NCBI GenBank assembly: GCA_026686845.1
Contig: JAIVEN010000014.1
Coordinates: forward strand, 33,750,001-33,814,000
DNA from: Adenanthera pavonina
Lineage: Eukaryota > Streptophyta > Magnoliopsida > Fabales > Fabaceae
Direction of reading: 5' to 3'
Length of the DNA stretch: 64,000 nt
Positions 22,313-34,068 of this stretch are shown in pieces. Under the pieces are notes generated by a model. It was not told where the DNA came from. It saw only the letters and a list, made by a program, of their open reading frames with translations, and ran no database searches. The translations under genes were made by a program, and so were the position numbers. Every line of letters begins with the position of its first letter. Within the stretch, counting starts at the first letter, position 1.

Positions 22313-23757
22313 GAGTGGCATAAACATGTTTGCTTTGCCACGCAAACGTTTTTCCTCATGAATTTCGGGCCAAACAGCATGATGTTTGTGCAAATGGCGG
22401 AGCTATTTCCTCACATACTTCTTTTTTATAATAGAAATTTCAAAAAATAACAGTGAATTGACAGAAAATTAAAAGGTTAAATGATGATTTGTTAAAAAAA
22501 TCCACCTGGCAGCATTTTATTGAAAAACTGGATATAAAAGATATAATTAATCAGAGATATAATTAAGGCTAAATACTTTAAGTTTTCTCCTTGTCCATAT
22601 CATTGCTGTCATAATTTGAGATGGATAATGAAAGACAGGTTCATAATTTCAAAATCTAAATTGAATTCAACAAGACCCCAATCAGTGACTACAAAGATTT
22701 AATTGGCTCTCTAACAATTAACCATGAAGGCCAAGTACGGATGTGGAGGAGCACAAACTCATCATGACTTGCCTACTCTTGGTGGAGGCAGGTTAGCTTT
22801 GTGAATCTATTTGATTGATTCCTTTATGAGAATAAAAATGATGATTTGATAAAATGATATATGTTTTAGTATGTCATGAAAACGAATGGACATTTGTGTT
22901 TAATTGGACAATGTTATCCTTAATAATAATGATGACGATGATGATTGATATTAATTATTAAAAATTATTTTTATATTCAATAAAATAATAAAATATCTAA
23001 AAAAATATACATATAAATTTAAGTATAAATTTAACAAATTAATGTATTAAATATAAAAAAAAAAGTAAGACATTTGAATTTTAAACAGGTATTTAAAAAG
23101 TAATAAAATATCTAAAATAATAAATCGAAAATTGAGTTTTTCTACACAATATTAAGCCATTTTGAATTTTTTGTTAAAAAAAAATATGGATATATATATA
23201 TAATATGTATCATGAAGTATCATACGTGTATTGTCTATACACAAAATAACTTCTACTTTTATGGCAATGTTTGCTCAAGATAGACAGCTAGACCCACGAC
23301 CCACGGCAAAGCTTTTATTTTCCACTAAAGAAATAGTCTTTAATATAAAAAAAAAAAAAAAACAACAACTTCGTATGAAAGTTAAAACACATTCAACATG
23401 AACACAAGTACATAAAATTATCATAACAATCTAAACTTATCTAAACTAAGCAAGAAAATATATCTGACTCCGAGGAACATAAACTTCCTATTACCCCTTC
23501 CGCACTCTGGGAGGATTTCACATTAAGAAAAAGTTGACTTCAAATTGGTGCTTACAATAAAGCCAAGCATTATATTAATAAAGAAAATAGCTATCAATTT
23601 ATTAAAAAATAAAAAACAAATAAACTAACCTTGTAAGAAATTTTTCATAGGTCCACGTAAACAAATTATACTACACAGTAGAAACGAAAAATGTAAGGTC
23701 ATAATTCTTTGACAAAAGTTATAATCCAAAACAAACCTGCATGGTCTGTCAAGATAT
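22313..23757. other. AT-rich intergenic sequence downstream of the PPR gene
   Basis: No gene is seen. It contains A/T runs, including a poly(A) at about 23348-23361. The end nearest the PPR gene probably includes its 3' UTR. On the minus strand, CATGCAG|GTTTGT at about 23733-23745 looks like a 3' UTR splice donor. Confidence 0.4.
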
Positions 23758-24925
23758 TCAAAATGGTCGTCGTGGGGTTTTCTCCCCAAAGACGGCTTCC
23801 CAAACTGAAGATGAAAATGGTGCCTTTTTGTCCAAAAATTCTCGAACAGCTTTTTCATTAAGATTGAAACCCTTTTCCATTAATGTTCTGATAATATCTT
23901 GAGCCTCGGCTACACCTCTTTCGTTGCAGATACAATCAACTAGGCCTATGAAAGTTAATAAATTTGGAGAATGACCTGCTTCTAACATCTCCACATTAAA
24001 TTCAATAGCATCCTGCGATCTGTTACACTTGTAGAGTCCTTGTATGAGCACTGTGTAAGTGAAAGCATTTGGTGAAATGTCATTATTCTGCATTTTCCTG
24101 AAAATCCTTGTAGCATTATCAGCTATATGGGCCTTTGTGTAGCCTTCCACAACAGCTGTGTATATGACGACCTCTGGAATAGTACCCTTCTCCCGCATCA
24201 AATCAAAAAGTTTCGTGGCCTCTTGAACAAGACCATCTTTGCATAAACCATCAAGCATGGCCACAGCATTGGGGATAAGACCAGTTTCCTTCATCTTCTT
24301 GACGATCTCATCAGCGTCTTAAGGTACGGACTCTGGTGCCGGCTGATCATGACTTGACTTTTTCTCTTCTTTCGATTGGCTGCTTCCTGCATTCCTGAGG
24401 GATTAGCTCTTTTATTATCAAAACCAAGCTTGAATTTATCAAGGAAACTTATGTCCATTCGAGGGGATTCCTTATTTGTTTCCATAGCCATGTTTCTACT
24501 CCGAAATTGAGGACCGGTTGGGGAATATATACATTTGTCTTGTGGACATCACCTAGTGGGCTATCAGATCTTGGAGTGGCAGGACGGAAGCCTCTGCTAG
24601 ATTCTCGAAAATGTGGAGGAGGCTGATTGAATAGGTTGTCACTTCTTGAAGGCGTATTTGGAATTGATTCTGAGGAATGCTGTTGGATTCTGCTATTGCT
24701 ACCATTGTCATCAAAACGTAAAAATTCATCAGATGATCCCATGGTCTGTTTGATGGAGCCATTATAATCATTGGAGGAACTAAAGTGGCGTATGGACCTA
24801 AACCACGGTGCCCACAAAGGAGCACCAGAGAAATGCAATGGAGAAGATGTGCAACGTTTAAGAGAAAGCCTGTAAATGCTGGAGGATGATACAAGCCTAT
24901 AGAACTTCCTTTGCAATGCAGGCAT
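23758..24925 (-). pseudogene. Mitochondrial-type PPR protein (At4g38150-like), frameshifted
   Basis: The start ATG at 24925 lies six bases after a splice acceptor (CATGAACAG), consistent with a 5' UTR intron. The first 50 residues are rich in Arg and Ser with no acidic residues and end in RHFSSS, a typical mitochondrial presequence. A low-complexity Ser/Pro-rich linker follows, then an SFLDKFKLGFDNKRAN block. About four PPR motifs come next (for example YTAVVEGYTKAHIADNATRI and YTVLIQGLYKCNRSQDAIEF), and the frame ends in a stop at 23758. Such proteins bind organellar RNA. Three lesions break it: a 1-bp loss near 24515, a frameshift near 24365 and a TAA at 24319-24321. Length and motif order suit a short PPR protein. 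Sequence error is an alternative to pseudogene status. Confidence 0.85.
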
Positions 24926-25917
24926 GTATGCCTGTTCATGGATTGGGCAGATTATAAAACAACCACCCTCCAAATCAAAACTAAAAGTAAACGAATGTAC
25001 AGACAAAAATAAGCAGACAACCCAATAATGAATGATCAAGTAACGGAGCATCCAGGAAGTAAGGAGAAAGAGGACCAGATGACCTAAAATTTTATACACC
25101 CTGCATAGAAGGTGGGATTATTATATTATGAATACAGACATAAGCCTCGCAGGATATTAGAGTCAAGATTAATCTATCCAAAAACATGTTCTACTTAATT
25201 ATCTGATTTGACACCAGACATTAAGTTTTAGCCACATTTAATTTTGAAACTCACACATGTTACATAAGCATTATATGATGCTGACCATTGCATTCCTCAA
25301 ACAAAGTCAGCCAAATGTTAATTTTCTGAAATATAAAACTCAGGTGCACAAGAAGCTTGAGGCAAGGAGTTTAGGCTATTTCTGATTCAAGTTCAGAAAA
25401 ATCAAAGCTGAAGATCAAATGATAAGAACATTCAAGGATGGCTGATGCAGTTTAGCCATACTCAATATCACACATAAAGACACTAAAAGTAATGGCTGTT
25501 AGAGGAAAGAGAAAATTACTGACAAGACAGCATAAGCTACTGGGGAGGAATAACTTGTGCGAAGAGTTAAAAAAAGAAAAAAAATTGCATGAGATAAAAG
25601 ACTGTTTTGCTAAGAATTTATCACAGATTTCTTTTCCTCTCCAGACGGTGTTAAGCAATAAGAATCCACAAAACTAAGAACTATAAGATCACTACAGTGA
25701 TCCAACGAAATGACCATTACTATTTAATCTAGGCTCTAGCCTCCAGTAGTTTCCCCCAAATCAGCCAATCAACGCTGCACCATGATGAAGTAATTGCTAG
25801 GCATAAAATTTATGCTGACTTTTCACTGTTTTCATTACTGTAAAGATATAATTCCTTTGTATACACATTTTGCAGATATGAAGATAGCTGGAAGGAATAT
25901 TTAAAGATTCTTCTTTT

Positions 25918-26120
25918 TATTTTTATAAAAATAGGAATCATATCAAGAAAGAGACAACAACAACAACAACAACAACAATAGCCTTATCCCACTATGTGGG
26001 GTCGGCTACATGGATCAAACGACGCCAATGAGCTCTATCAAACGCCATCTCCTCAGATAGATCATTTCTCAAAAGGTCATTCCTATTTTTATAAAAATAG
26101 GAATCATATCAAGAAAGAGA
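25918..26120. repeat. 37-bp perfect direct repeat flanking the RTE-LINE tail
   Basis: The same 37 bases, starting TATTTTTATAAAAATAGG and ending AAGAAAGAGA, occur at 25918-25954 and 26084-26120 and bracket the LINE tail. This is far longer than usual LINE or SINE target-site duplications. The right copy is part of a 20-bp perfect palindrome (CCTATTTTTATAAAAATAGG, 26082-26101). Confidence 0.95.
25955..26083 (-). mobile_element. 5'-truncated RTE-clade LINE (or RTE-tailed SINE) 3' end
   Basis: On the minus strand the sequence translates as EEMAFDRAHWRRLIHVADPT, a stop, then WDKA, followed by a (TTG)n tail at 25957-25979. This is the well-known C-terminal end of plant RTE LINEs, whose 3' end and TTG-type tail are shared with Au-type SINEs. 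Only about 130 bp remain, so the two cannot be separated with certainty. Confidence 0.8.
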
Positions 26121-28248
26121 ATAGATGAAAATTTAAGGATGTTGAAGATTGGGGGGGAGCTGATGATAAGGGTATCATATAATCCATCTCAGCATTGTGC
26201 AATAGAAACCAATGAGTTAATGCGTTCCTAGCCGGTGGATACTTACTGTGGATCCAAATTTCTATGGGGGGAAAATAAAGACGCAGTAAGAAAACATCAT
26301 CAACTTACAGGAAATCAATCTTATTCCTATGAAAACTCAGAACCAGAATAGACACATAGATATACAAGTCTAAGAGCTCAGGTATCACAAAGGGCTGCTT
26401 CCCTTCACCATCAGAGCAGTGAGACTAGAAAATAATAGCTTCCACAAACTAAATTTTATCAAGATGGAAAAGAAATACAAATAAAATGGTCATTCAAATG
26501 CAAGCGACAATAAACTAGAAAGAATGTGTAACTAGGAACTGCAATACAGTCATTTGGGATATGCAAGAAGTTTACCATCTGCTTGTTGTGGAATCAGATC
26601 AAAGAGACTCTGAAAAGCTTCAGGCTGCCTGAAACCAATAGAAATTAAATCCTTGTAAAGCATAGGGCAAAGTGATTATTCTATGAACTTGTGATACCAA
26701 TTTACCCCTTAGTTAGAGGCTTAATCAATATTCCTTTCCTAATACCAGCTAGGCTGGTTAAAGCATAATAATGCTCCATGCTTGGCACATATAAATTTAG
26801 AGCCAAAAGATGTACATAAAATTAAAGACCACGGCAGTTGCACAGTGGGGGCTTGAAATCCTGCATCCATTGCCTTTTAAATGAGCATCAGCCCACTCTC
26901 ACCCCATTCCCAGGCAAGCCAAGCAGTTATAAAGGTTACATAAACTTTTCCAGCTTCTAAGGAGGCAATGTTTATCCACAATCAGATTACTGAAATATAT
27001 TTTACATTGCACTGCAATATCCAACCAGAACATCCTGTTACACCTTCTTCACTTAAGATTTTAGAGTGCATCAAAGGCAATGCAACAACAGAAAGTTAAC
27101 CAAAATAAGTGAATGTGAACGTAAATGCAGACATTGAATTGAAAAAAACACAAAATCAAATCTCAGAAGCGCAAATTAAAGTAAAGAATGGCCATAGAAT
27201 TATCATGTATAAAATGCAAATTGAAAACATGCAAGTAGCTAACCCTTTTTCCTGACCTTATTTTACATTAACTAAAGCTGCATTTAAAGGCATATTCATA
27301 AATTGCACAACCCAAGAGCCATGTTTTTTTTTCATTTTATTAACCTGACTTTCAGTTAATTTCCCCTTCTCTTATTGCATTGGTAGCAGAATGTGAGAAA
27401 ACTACTGTGAGATTTCCTTTTTATACCCCTGCAGTCCCTTTACAGAACTAGCTTATAAATGAGTTGTGTTGAATGTCTGATTGATGAAATGAGTGTGAAA
27501 ATTTTTTATCCATACCCAATTAAGATAGATCAAAACAAGAAAGTGATCTCAGGAATAAAGTCAGTTAAACCCATGTAATAACCCCAGAATCTGAAATGTT
27601 CAAAGGGAATCTTCGATAAGAAAAAATAGAATCCAAAAACAGCTCAGTTTGGGGCTTCGATTGGGGAAGACGCAGAAAAGAAGACACTTGCCTTGCAAGA
27701 AGACGCCACTTGGGGGAAGACGCTTTAGTTGCAGCTTTCCCGCGTCGATTGGTCGTTTGGCAAGAAACTTGGTTAAAAACAATAAATAAAATAGTTAAAA
27801 AGTTGTAAATAATACTATGAACAAAAATAAATGACTCAATGGTAGAAAAAAAAATGTTGTGATGCAATTTTTTTATATATATTTCTTTATGTGTTTTCAT
27901 GGTTTCTAGCCTAGCTCTCTCTATTTCTTTTCAACTTCCTTGACAACCAACGGTGAATAAAAGTGAGGCCGAGGGTGCTGGAACCATAACAAATTACCCT
28001 CAAAATAGGGACCTAAATGGGGTCCCCTAACTTTCCCGACCATTTGAGTAGGAACCACCCATATAACTAATAGAACTACCATGCTATATGGTCCTTTTTT
28101 CATTCCCACTGGAAGATTAATTGAATTTTTAAAGGTGTAAAAAATTATGCATAAACAGTCACATACATATTAGTTTTGTTTCTAATTGTTCCGTGCAAAT
28201 TACATCCCTATGTCCAATGTTGATTACTTTCATCAACAATAAAACAAT

Positions 28249-28419
28249 GGGAGAAAGACACTTAAGGACCCCCATAGGAAGATATTCTCTTTCAAGGACC
28301 CAGAATAAAATTTCAGTACTCCTGTAAACTGAATTTCCAACTCGAATCAACTGAATTCAGCACTTGTACTGTTCATTTGGCAATATTTTTACATGGAGGT
28401 CCTTAAGTGTCTTTCTCCC
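28249..28419. mobile_element. Mutator-type MITE (171 bp) with 9-bp TSD
   Basis: The ends are inverted repeats of GGGAGAAAGACACTTAAGG plus a few more bases. The unit is flanked by a perfect 9-bp duplication TAAAACAAT at 28240-28248 and 28420-28428, the TSD length of Mutator-like elements. It is noncoding and well preserved, so it is probably a recent insertion. Confidence 0.9.
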
Positions 28420-28428
28420 TAAAACAAT

Positions 28429-28788
28429 TAAATGGCCATCACTTCCCCACACCCTACTTTATCAAACCAATTAAATGATTCATTAGATCTTTTGGCCCAT
28501 GCAGGATTGAAGAATCTCTAGTACATGATTTGTTGTCATCATATGTATGCAAACGTGAGTGGATAATTACATGAATGAGGTGAAGCTGAGTCAAGTACCT
28601 TGCAATCTGCCGTACGATAAAATAAAGAAAGTGGTACCAAACTCTGAAACTATCCGAATGCCATCATATGTCATTTTTCTTTGAACATTTTAAATGCACT
28701 GTACCAACGAGATGACTCAGCTTCCTCTTTAAGAAGAGACGTGAACCCTTGATAAATATGGATCTCCTATGGGAAGAAAATCTCAAAA
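28429..28788. other. Noncoding stretch between the MITE and the Reina-like element
   Basis: I see no coding motif, terminal repeat or low-complexity tract here. Confidence 0.5.
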
Positions 28789-28793
28789 TTTTT

Positions 28794-29120
28794 TGATGCA
28801 AACTTGATAACAAAAGCTTAATTAATTAGCTGAACAGTGAATGAAACTGAATTTAGACAAATACTCTTCAACTTTCAAGAGGTTGAAGACTCTCCTCACC
28901 AGATTAGAAAGCTCTCACTAATTGCCTACTCTGTACAGTAGAAATTACTGTAGCAAATGACTTGAATCCACAACAGAACCCGGCCCAAAACCAACATTAT
29001 ATTAAGGATACTAATTAACTTGCAATCTCGGGCCCTCCTGTATCTCTCAGCACACTACCCCTCCTGTTTTTAGTTCTCTTGTATACTTGAACGGCTGGCC
29101 CAATAACCAAAGGCCCATTA
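28794..29120 (-). repeat. 3' LTR of the Reina-like element
   Basis: It matches the right LTR over its whole length. On the minus strand it starts TAATGGGCC, where the right LTR has the canonical TGATGGGCC, and it ends GTTTGCATCA. A purine-rich AGGTGGGGTAGA just outside it at 29121-29132 is the likely polypurine tract. Confidence 0.9.
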
Positions 29121-29181
29121 TCTACCCCACCTACAAGTTTCACCTTGTCCTCAAGGGGAAAGTGTGGAAACTGCACCTGCA

Positions 29182-32100
29182 TCATTCATAGTTTTCCCAA
29201 GTGCAATCACAGTCAGGTAAAGTCTTCCATTTGATCAAAACCTGTAACTTGCCATCAGTCATCTTGCGTACTTTTCTGACATCTTCGGGTTCTGTTTTCA
29301 ATTCAAATTCTTCTGTGAGAAAATCTGGTAATGGCTGAACCTGTATGAATTGTGAGATTCATTTTTTAAGCTGTGAGACATGAAAAACCGGGTGTATTCT
29401 AGCTGTTTCTGGTAATTGCAGCTTGTAGGCAACTTTCCCAATCGTCTCCAATACCTGGTATGGCCCATAAAACCGAGGAGATAATTTTTCATGGCTTTTC
29501 TTGGATAAAGACTTGAGCTTATATGGCTGAATCTTCAGGTATACTATGTCACCAATCTTAAATTCTACGTCCCTCCATTTTTTGTCAGCTTGCTGCTTCA
29601 TTTTGCTTTGGGCTACTTCGAGGTGCACTTTCAATTTTTCCAGCATATTATTTCTTTCTATAAGCTGCTCGTTTACTTCCTCTACCAATGAACAGTCTTC
29701 TTTCCATTTAAAAAGAGTAGGAGGATCTCTTCCATATAGAGCTTCAAATGGGGACATGTCAATGGATCGATTATATGTGGCATTATACCAATACTCAGCC
29801 CATGGTAGCATTTTTGCCCACTTCTTAGGTGTTTCTCCAGCAAAGCATCATAAGTATGTCTCCAAGCTGTGATTGACGACCTCGGTTTGACTATCCGTTT
29901 GAGGGTGATACCCCGAGCTGTACTTGAGAGTAGTGCCTGACTGATTGAACATCTCCTTCCGGAATTGGCTCACAAAAACTCTGTCCCTTTCAGACACAAT
30001 CGATTTCGGGAACCCATGCAATTTGACTACCTCCTTGATTAATATCTCAGCCACTTCCTTGGCTGTAAAAGGGTGTGCAAGGGGTATGAAGTGACTGTAT
30101 TTTGTCAATCGATCTACAACTACCATAACAGTGTCAAACCGGGTCGACTTTGGCAACCCAACAATGAAATCCATACTAATGTCCTCCCAAACTCGACTTG
30201 GAACTGGTAGTGGCTGTAAGAGACCAGCTGGACTCAAGGCTTCATATTTGTTTCTTTGGCATGTATCGCACCTGGCCACATAGTGCTGCACATCATTCTT
30301 CATTCCCTCCCAATATACTGCCTCAGAAAGTCATTTATAAGTTCTAAAATAACCTGAGTGTCCTCTCACGAGCGAGTTACGAAATTCCCTTATTAGCTCC
30401 CGTGTTTTCGGGGAGTTTCGAGGCAAAATGAGCTTGCCCTTGTACATTAAACAACCATTCTTAATGTTGTAGTCATTTGGAGCTTTTCCTCCAGTTAAAA
30501 TCTACTGCCATATATTTTTCAACCGTTCATCCTTTTGTATTTCAGTTTCAAATTCTTCAAGACTTTCATACTTCCATAAAGAATGGGCATTCAATTCAAA
30601 TTCAGTTTCCCCCTGCCTTCATAGTGCATCCGCTGGCCTATTCTCTTTACCCGGTTTGCAATGTATAGTGAATTTATACCCCATCAATTTAGTAACCCAT
30701 TTCTTTTGATCGGGTCTATCACTCTGTTCCAATAGGTACTTAAGTGCTTTTTGGTTTGTTCTAATCATGAAGGGGTGGCCAGCTAGATAATGTTGCCACT
30801 TTTTGACAGCTAACACAATTGCCACTAATTCCTTCTCATAAATTGACCCTTGTCTAGATTGTTCAGACAGTTGTTGGCTGAAATAAGCAAGTGGCCGCCC
30901 ATGTTGCATCAAAACTGCCCCTACCCCGCTCCCAGAAGCATCAGCTTCTATTTCAAAAGGACATTTGAAATCTGGCATGGCTAACACAAGAGCTTTGACC
31001 ATGGCTGTCTTCAACTTGTCAAAAGCTTCTTGAGCTTTCTCTCCCCACTTGAAATTATCCTTCTTCAACAGCGTCATCGGTGGGGCTGCTATCTTGCCAT
31101 AGTCTTTGATGAATTTTCTATAATACCCGGTCAAACCTAGAAATCCACGCAATGCTTTCAAATTTCCAGGTGTTGGCCACTTGACCATGGCCCCTATCTT
31201 AGAAGGATCGACTTGTACCCCTTGTGAAGAGATTATATGACCCAAGTATTCAAGCTTCTGCTGTCCAAAAACACACTTTTTAGTGTTAATCACCAGCTGA
31301 TTCTTCCTTAACAGCCGCAAGGCTTCCTTCAAATGATTCATGTGGGTGGTCAAATCCCAACTGCATATTAATATATCATCAAAAAACACAAGAATGAACT
31401 TTCTCAAGTGTTCCCTAAAGATGTCATTCATTGAGGACTGAAATGTGGAAGGGGCATTGGTAAACCCGAATGGTATAACAAGAAATTCGTAGTGGCCATC
31501 ATGAGTCCTCAACGCTGTCTAATGCTCATCCCCAGGTTTAATTCGAATTTGATGATATCCAGATTTTAAATCCAGCTTAGAAAACAGTGTGGCTCCTCCC
31601 AATTCATCTAAAAGTTCATCAATAGCAAGGAAGAGGTACTTGTCCGGAATAGTGACCTTATTTAAAGCATGATAATCAACACAAAATCTCCAACTTCCAT
31701 CTTTCTTCTTAACTAACAAGATGGGACTAGAATAAGAACTATTACTTGGTCTAATTACCCCAGCATCAAGCATCTCTTTAACAAGTTTCTCAATTTCAGT
31801 CTTTTGGGAATGAGCATACCAATAGGGCCTTACATTTGGAGTTTGGGCACCCTCCCTGATGATTATGGCATGATCCTTAGTTCAGTGAGGAGGTAGTCCT
31901 TGTAGAGGAGCACACACTTCACGAAATTGCTGTAGCAGTGACTGAATTTCAGCTTCAACAGTAATGGTTTTCCCTTGCAGCCCATGAGTTTCTGACTTGA
32001 ACTCCAATAAGTAGGCTTCTCCTTTTCCCTTTAAAGCTTTTTTTATGGCCTTGAAGGAAGCTCTAGAGTGGGTAAGAGTTGGATCTCCTTTAAGGCATAC

Positions 32101-33687
32101 CCACTTCCTTTTTGCAACTTGAATTTTCATGTACAATTGTCCCCAATTTACCCAAGTTTCCCCAAGCGACTCCAGCCATTCAATTCCAAGAACAAGGTCC
32201 ACGCTCCCAAGATTGAAGGGATAAAAAGTTTGCTTAACTGATAATCCTTGTAGCTCTAATTCCACTTCTCAACAAACATCTTTGGAATATATTTTTTGTC
32301 CGTCCCCAACAGTGATGGAGTAATATTTAGTTTCTTGCACATCCAGTATCGCCTCTCTCACTAGCTTCACAGAAATAAAGTTGTGGGTTGCCCTACTATC
32401 AATCAAGACCACCACTACCATCCCATTCAGCTTGCCCACCAACTTCATTGTCTTATGGCTAGTCAAGCCAGCTGCTGATGTCATTGAGAGTTCTAATTGA
32501 GCCATAATCTTGCCCTAGGCCTCTCCCTCTGCATTCTCAAACTCTTCATTTTCCTCCCCTTCCTCTTCCTCCTGTATAAGCATCACTATCAACTGCTTCC
32601 CTTTACATCTATGAGTAGGACTATATTTTTCCTCACACTTGAAACACAACCCCATCTCCCTTCGTCTATTGATTTCCGCTTCGGTCAAGTGCTGCCCACC
32701 CTTGTTACTGCTGCCACTACTACTATTAGGGGTTGTTATTGGAATTGGCAACCTACTAGCTATGCTCTTGACAACTTCCCCTCCCTTGTACTCACTTGCT
32801 TTGTTGGTCGGGCTAGTGGCACCACTTTTTGGAGTATCAAAGAGACTAGAATATCATTGGGAAGGAGGTTTAATTCTACTCCACTTTGACCCTCCAAGTT
32901 GCTTAGGTGACGTCGACTTCTTTTTAGCTTTCCCTTTTTGGAGTGCCAAGTTCTTTCCCTCCACTTCAAAAGCCAAATTCATCAAGTCTGGTAAACTTCT
33001 TGGCTGCATCAAACAAACCTCTGTCCTTATTTCTTCACTGAGACCATTTTTAAAAACTCCCATCAGCATTTCTTCGGGTATGTCAGTCATGGGAGCAAAA
33101 ATTAACTCGAATAGGTCCCTAAACTCCGAAACAGAGCCAACCTATTTCAATCCCACTAACCTCTCATACGTGTCACCCCATTGATGACTGTGGAATCGTT
33201 CAATCACAGCTCTTTTGAACTCCCTCCAATCAGCAACTGGTTGCCTAGTTTCGACCCACTAAAACCAATTCAAGGCTCTTCCCTCCATACCCACAGCTGC
33301 TGCGTCCAACTTCTCTTCCTCGGCCACCCCATTCACCGTGAAGTATCTCTCCATATGAAACAGCCATCTGATTGGGTCCTCTCTTGAAAATAGAGGTAAT
33401 TCTAACCTTCTGAACTTCGGTGCATCTTTTTCGCCCGCTCCCTCCGGTTCGTCTTGAACCTTTGTTTGTGGGCTGCCATCTCCTCTAGCTCCTTGTGTCA
33501 TCTGGGCTTGCACTGTTTGCTAGTCACCGTGTTGTCGCTGCGTGACCAGGTTCAAACTCTGTTGTACAGTCGCCATCTGCTCTTGCAACTGGACGATCAA
33601 CATCTTAATACCTGCTACATCAATTCATGTCTCCTGCAAGTCCCTCTCCAAAGTGTTAACTCTCCCTTCCATTCGTGTATTGACCAT
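29182..33687 (-). pseudogene. Reina-like gag-pol polyprotein (gag, PR, RT, RNase H, INT, chromodomain)
   Basis: It starts at MVNTRMEGRVN (33687) and ends at 29182. Gag spans about 33690-32500 with CFKCEEKYSPTHRC. The protease active site VLIDSRATHNFIS has DSG changed to DSR. RT is at about 31770-31000 with VFFDDILI, and RNase H has EIEADASGSGVGAVL. Integrase has RGHSGYF and CDTCQ zinc-finger residues, MDFIVGLP (first Asp) and YHPQTDSQTEVVN (Glu). The second catalytic Asp, normally in SDRD, is Glu (SERD). The chromodomain (about 29185-29260) contains VLIKWKTLPDCDCTWENY, preceded by one stop after SQLKK. About ten stops or frameshifts make it inactive. Confidence 0.92.
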
Positions 33688-33705
33688 ACCCAACCCGAAC
33701 AGAGT

Positions 33706-33717
33706 GCTCTGATACCA
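33706..33717 (-). other. Primer binding site (initiator Met-tRNA), Reina-like element
   Basis: The minus strand reads TGGTATCAGAGC, a perfect match to the standard plant primer binding site. It lies four bases inside the 5' LTR. Confidence 0.93.
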
Positions 33718-33721
33718 AATT

Positions 33722-34063
33722 TGATGCAAACTTGATAACAAAAGCTTAATTAATTAGCTGAACAGTGAACGAAACTGAATTTAGACAAATACTCTTCAAC
33801 TTTTGAGAGGTTGAAGATTCTCTCCTGACCAGATTAGAAAGCTCTCACTAATTGCCTACCCTGTATAAGCACACAACCCTAGAAATTACTGTAGCAAATG
33901 ATCTGAATCAACAACAAAACCCAGCCCAAAACTAACATTATATTAAGGATATACTAATTAACTTGCAATCTCGTGCCCTCCTCGATCTCCCATCCCACTA
34001 CCCCTCCTGTTCTTAGTTCTCTTGTATACTTGAACGGCTAGCCCAATAACCAAAGGCCCATCA
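33722..34063 (-). repeat. 5' LTR of the Reina-like element (342 bp)
   Basis: On the minus strand it runs from TGATGGGCCTTTGG to GTTTGCATCA, with intact TG...CA ends. It carries one extra short segment (near 33872) not present in the 3' LTR. Confidence 0.92.
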
Positions 34064-34068
34064 TTTTT

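Larger units (their letters stand above)
24932..28239 (-). other. Region upstream of the PPR gene: probable 5' UTR intron(s) and first exon
   Basis: No protein motif is seen in 24932-27560 apart from the RTE-LINE tail at 25955. A less AT-rich segment at about 27570-27790 on the minus strand (with GACGCGGGAAAGC and GTCTTCCCCCAAG) looks like a promoter-proximal 5' exon. It lies at a plausible distance for a long 5' UTR intron ending at the acceptor before 24931. Exon boundaries cannot be fixed from sequence alone. A short open stretch at 27921-28109 on the minus strand has no recognised motif. Confidence 0.3.
28794..34063 (-). mobile_element. Full-length Reina-like Ty3/gypsy chromovirus (5270 bp)
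   Basis: Two LTRs in the same direction (28794-29120 and 33722-34063) bracket a gag-pol region. TTTTT occurs outside both ends (28789-28793 and 34064-34068), an acceptable but low-information 5-bp TSD. The primer binding site beside the right LTR shows that transcription runs leftward. Compact size, short LTRs, a gag zinc finger of the CFKCxEKYSPTHRC type and a C-terminal chromodomain all fit Reina or Galadriel chromoviruses. The chromodomain class targets integration to chromatin marks. By eye the LTRs differ by several percent plus one small indel. Confidence 0.93.

Noticed and set aside
25957..25979. CAA/TTG trinucleotide run as a plain microsatellite
   Set aside because: It is the TTG-type tail of the RTE-LINE fragment beside it, with the characteristic C-terminal reading frame next to it.
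27565..28350. Minus-strand open frames of 60-111 codons near 27.6-28.3 kb
   Set aside because: They contain no recognisable domain. One overlaps a MITE and another overlaps the putative 5' UTR exon of the PPR gene.
32497..33735. Plus-strand open frames opposite the Reina gag
   Set aside because: They are antisense shadows of the real minus-strand gag/protease frame, which has the zinc knuckle and protease motifs.
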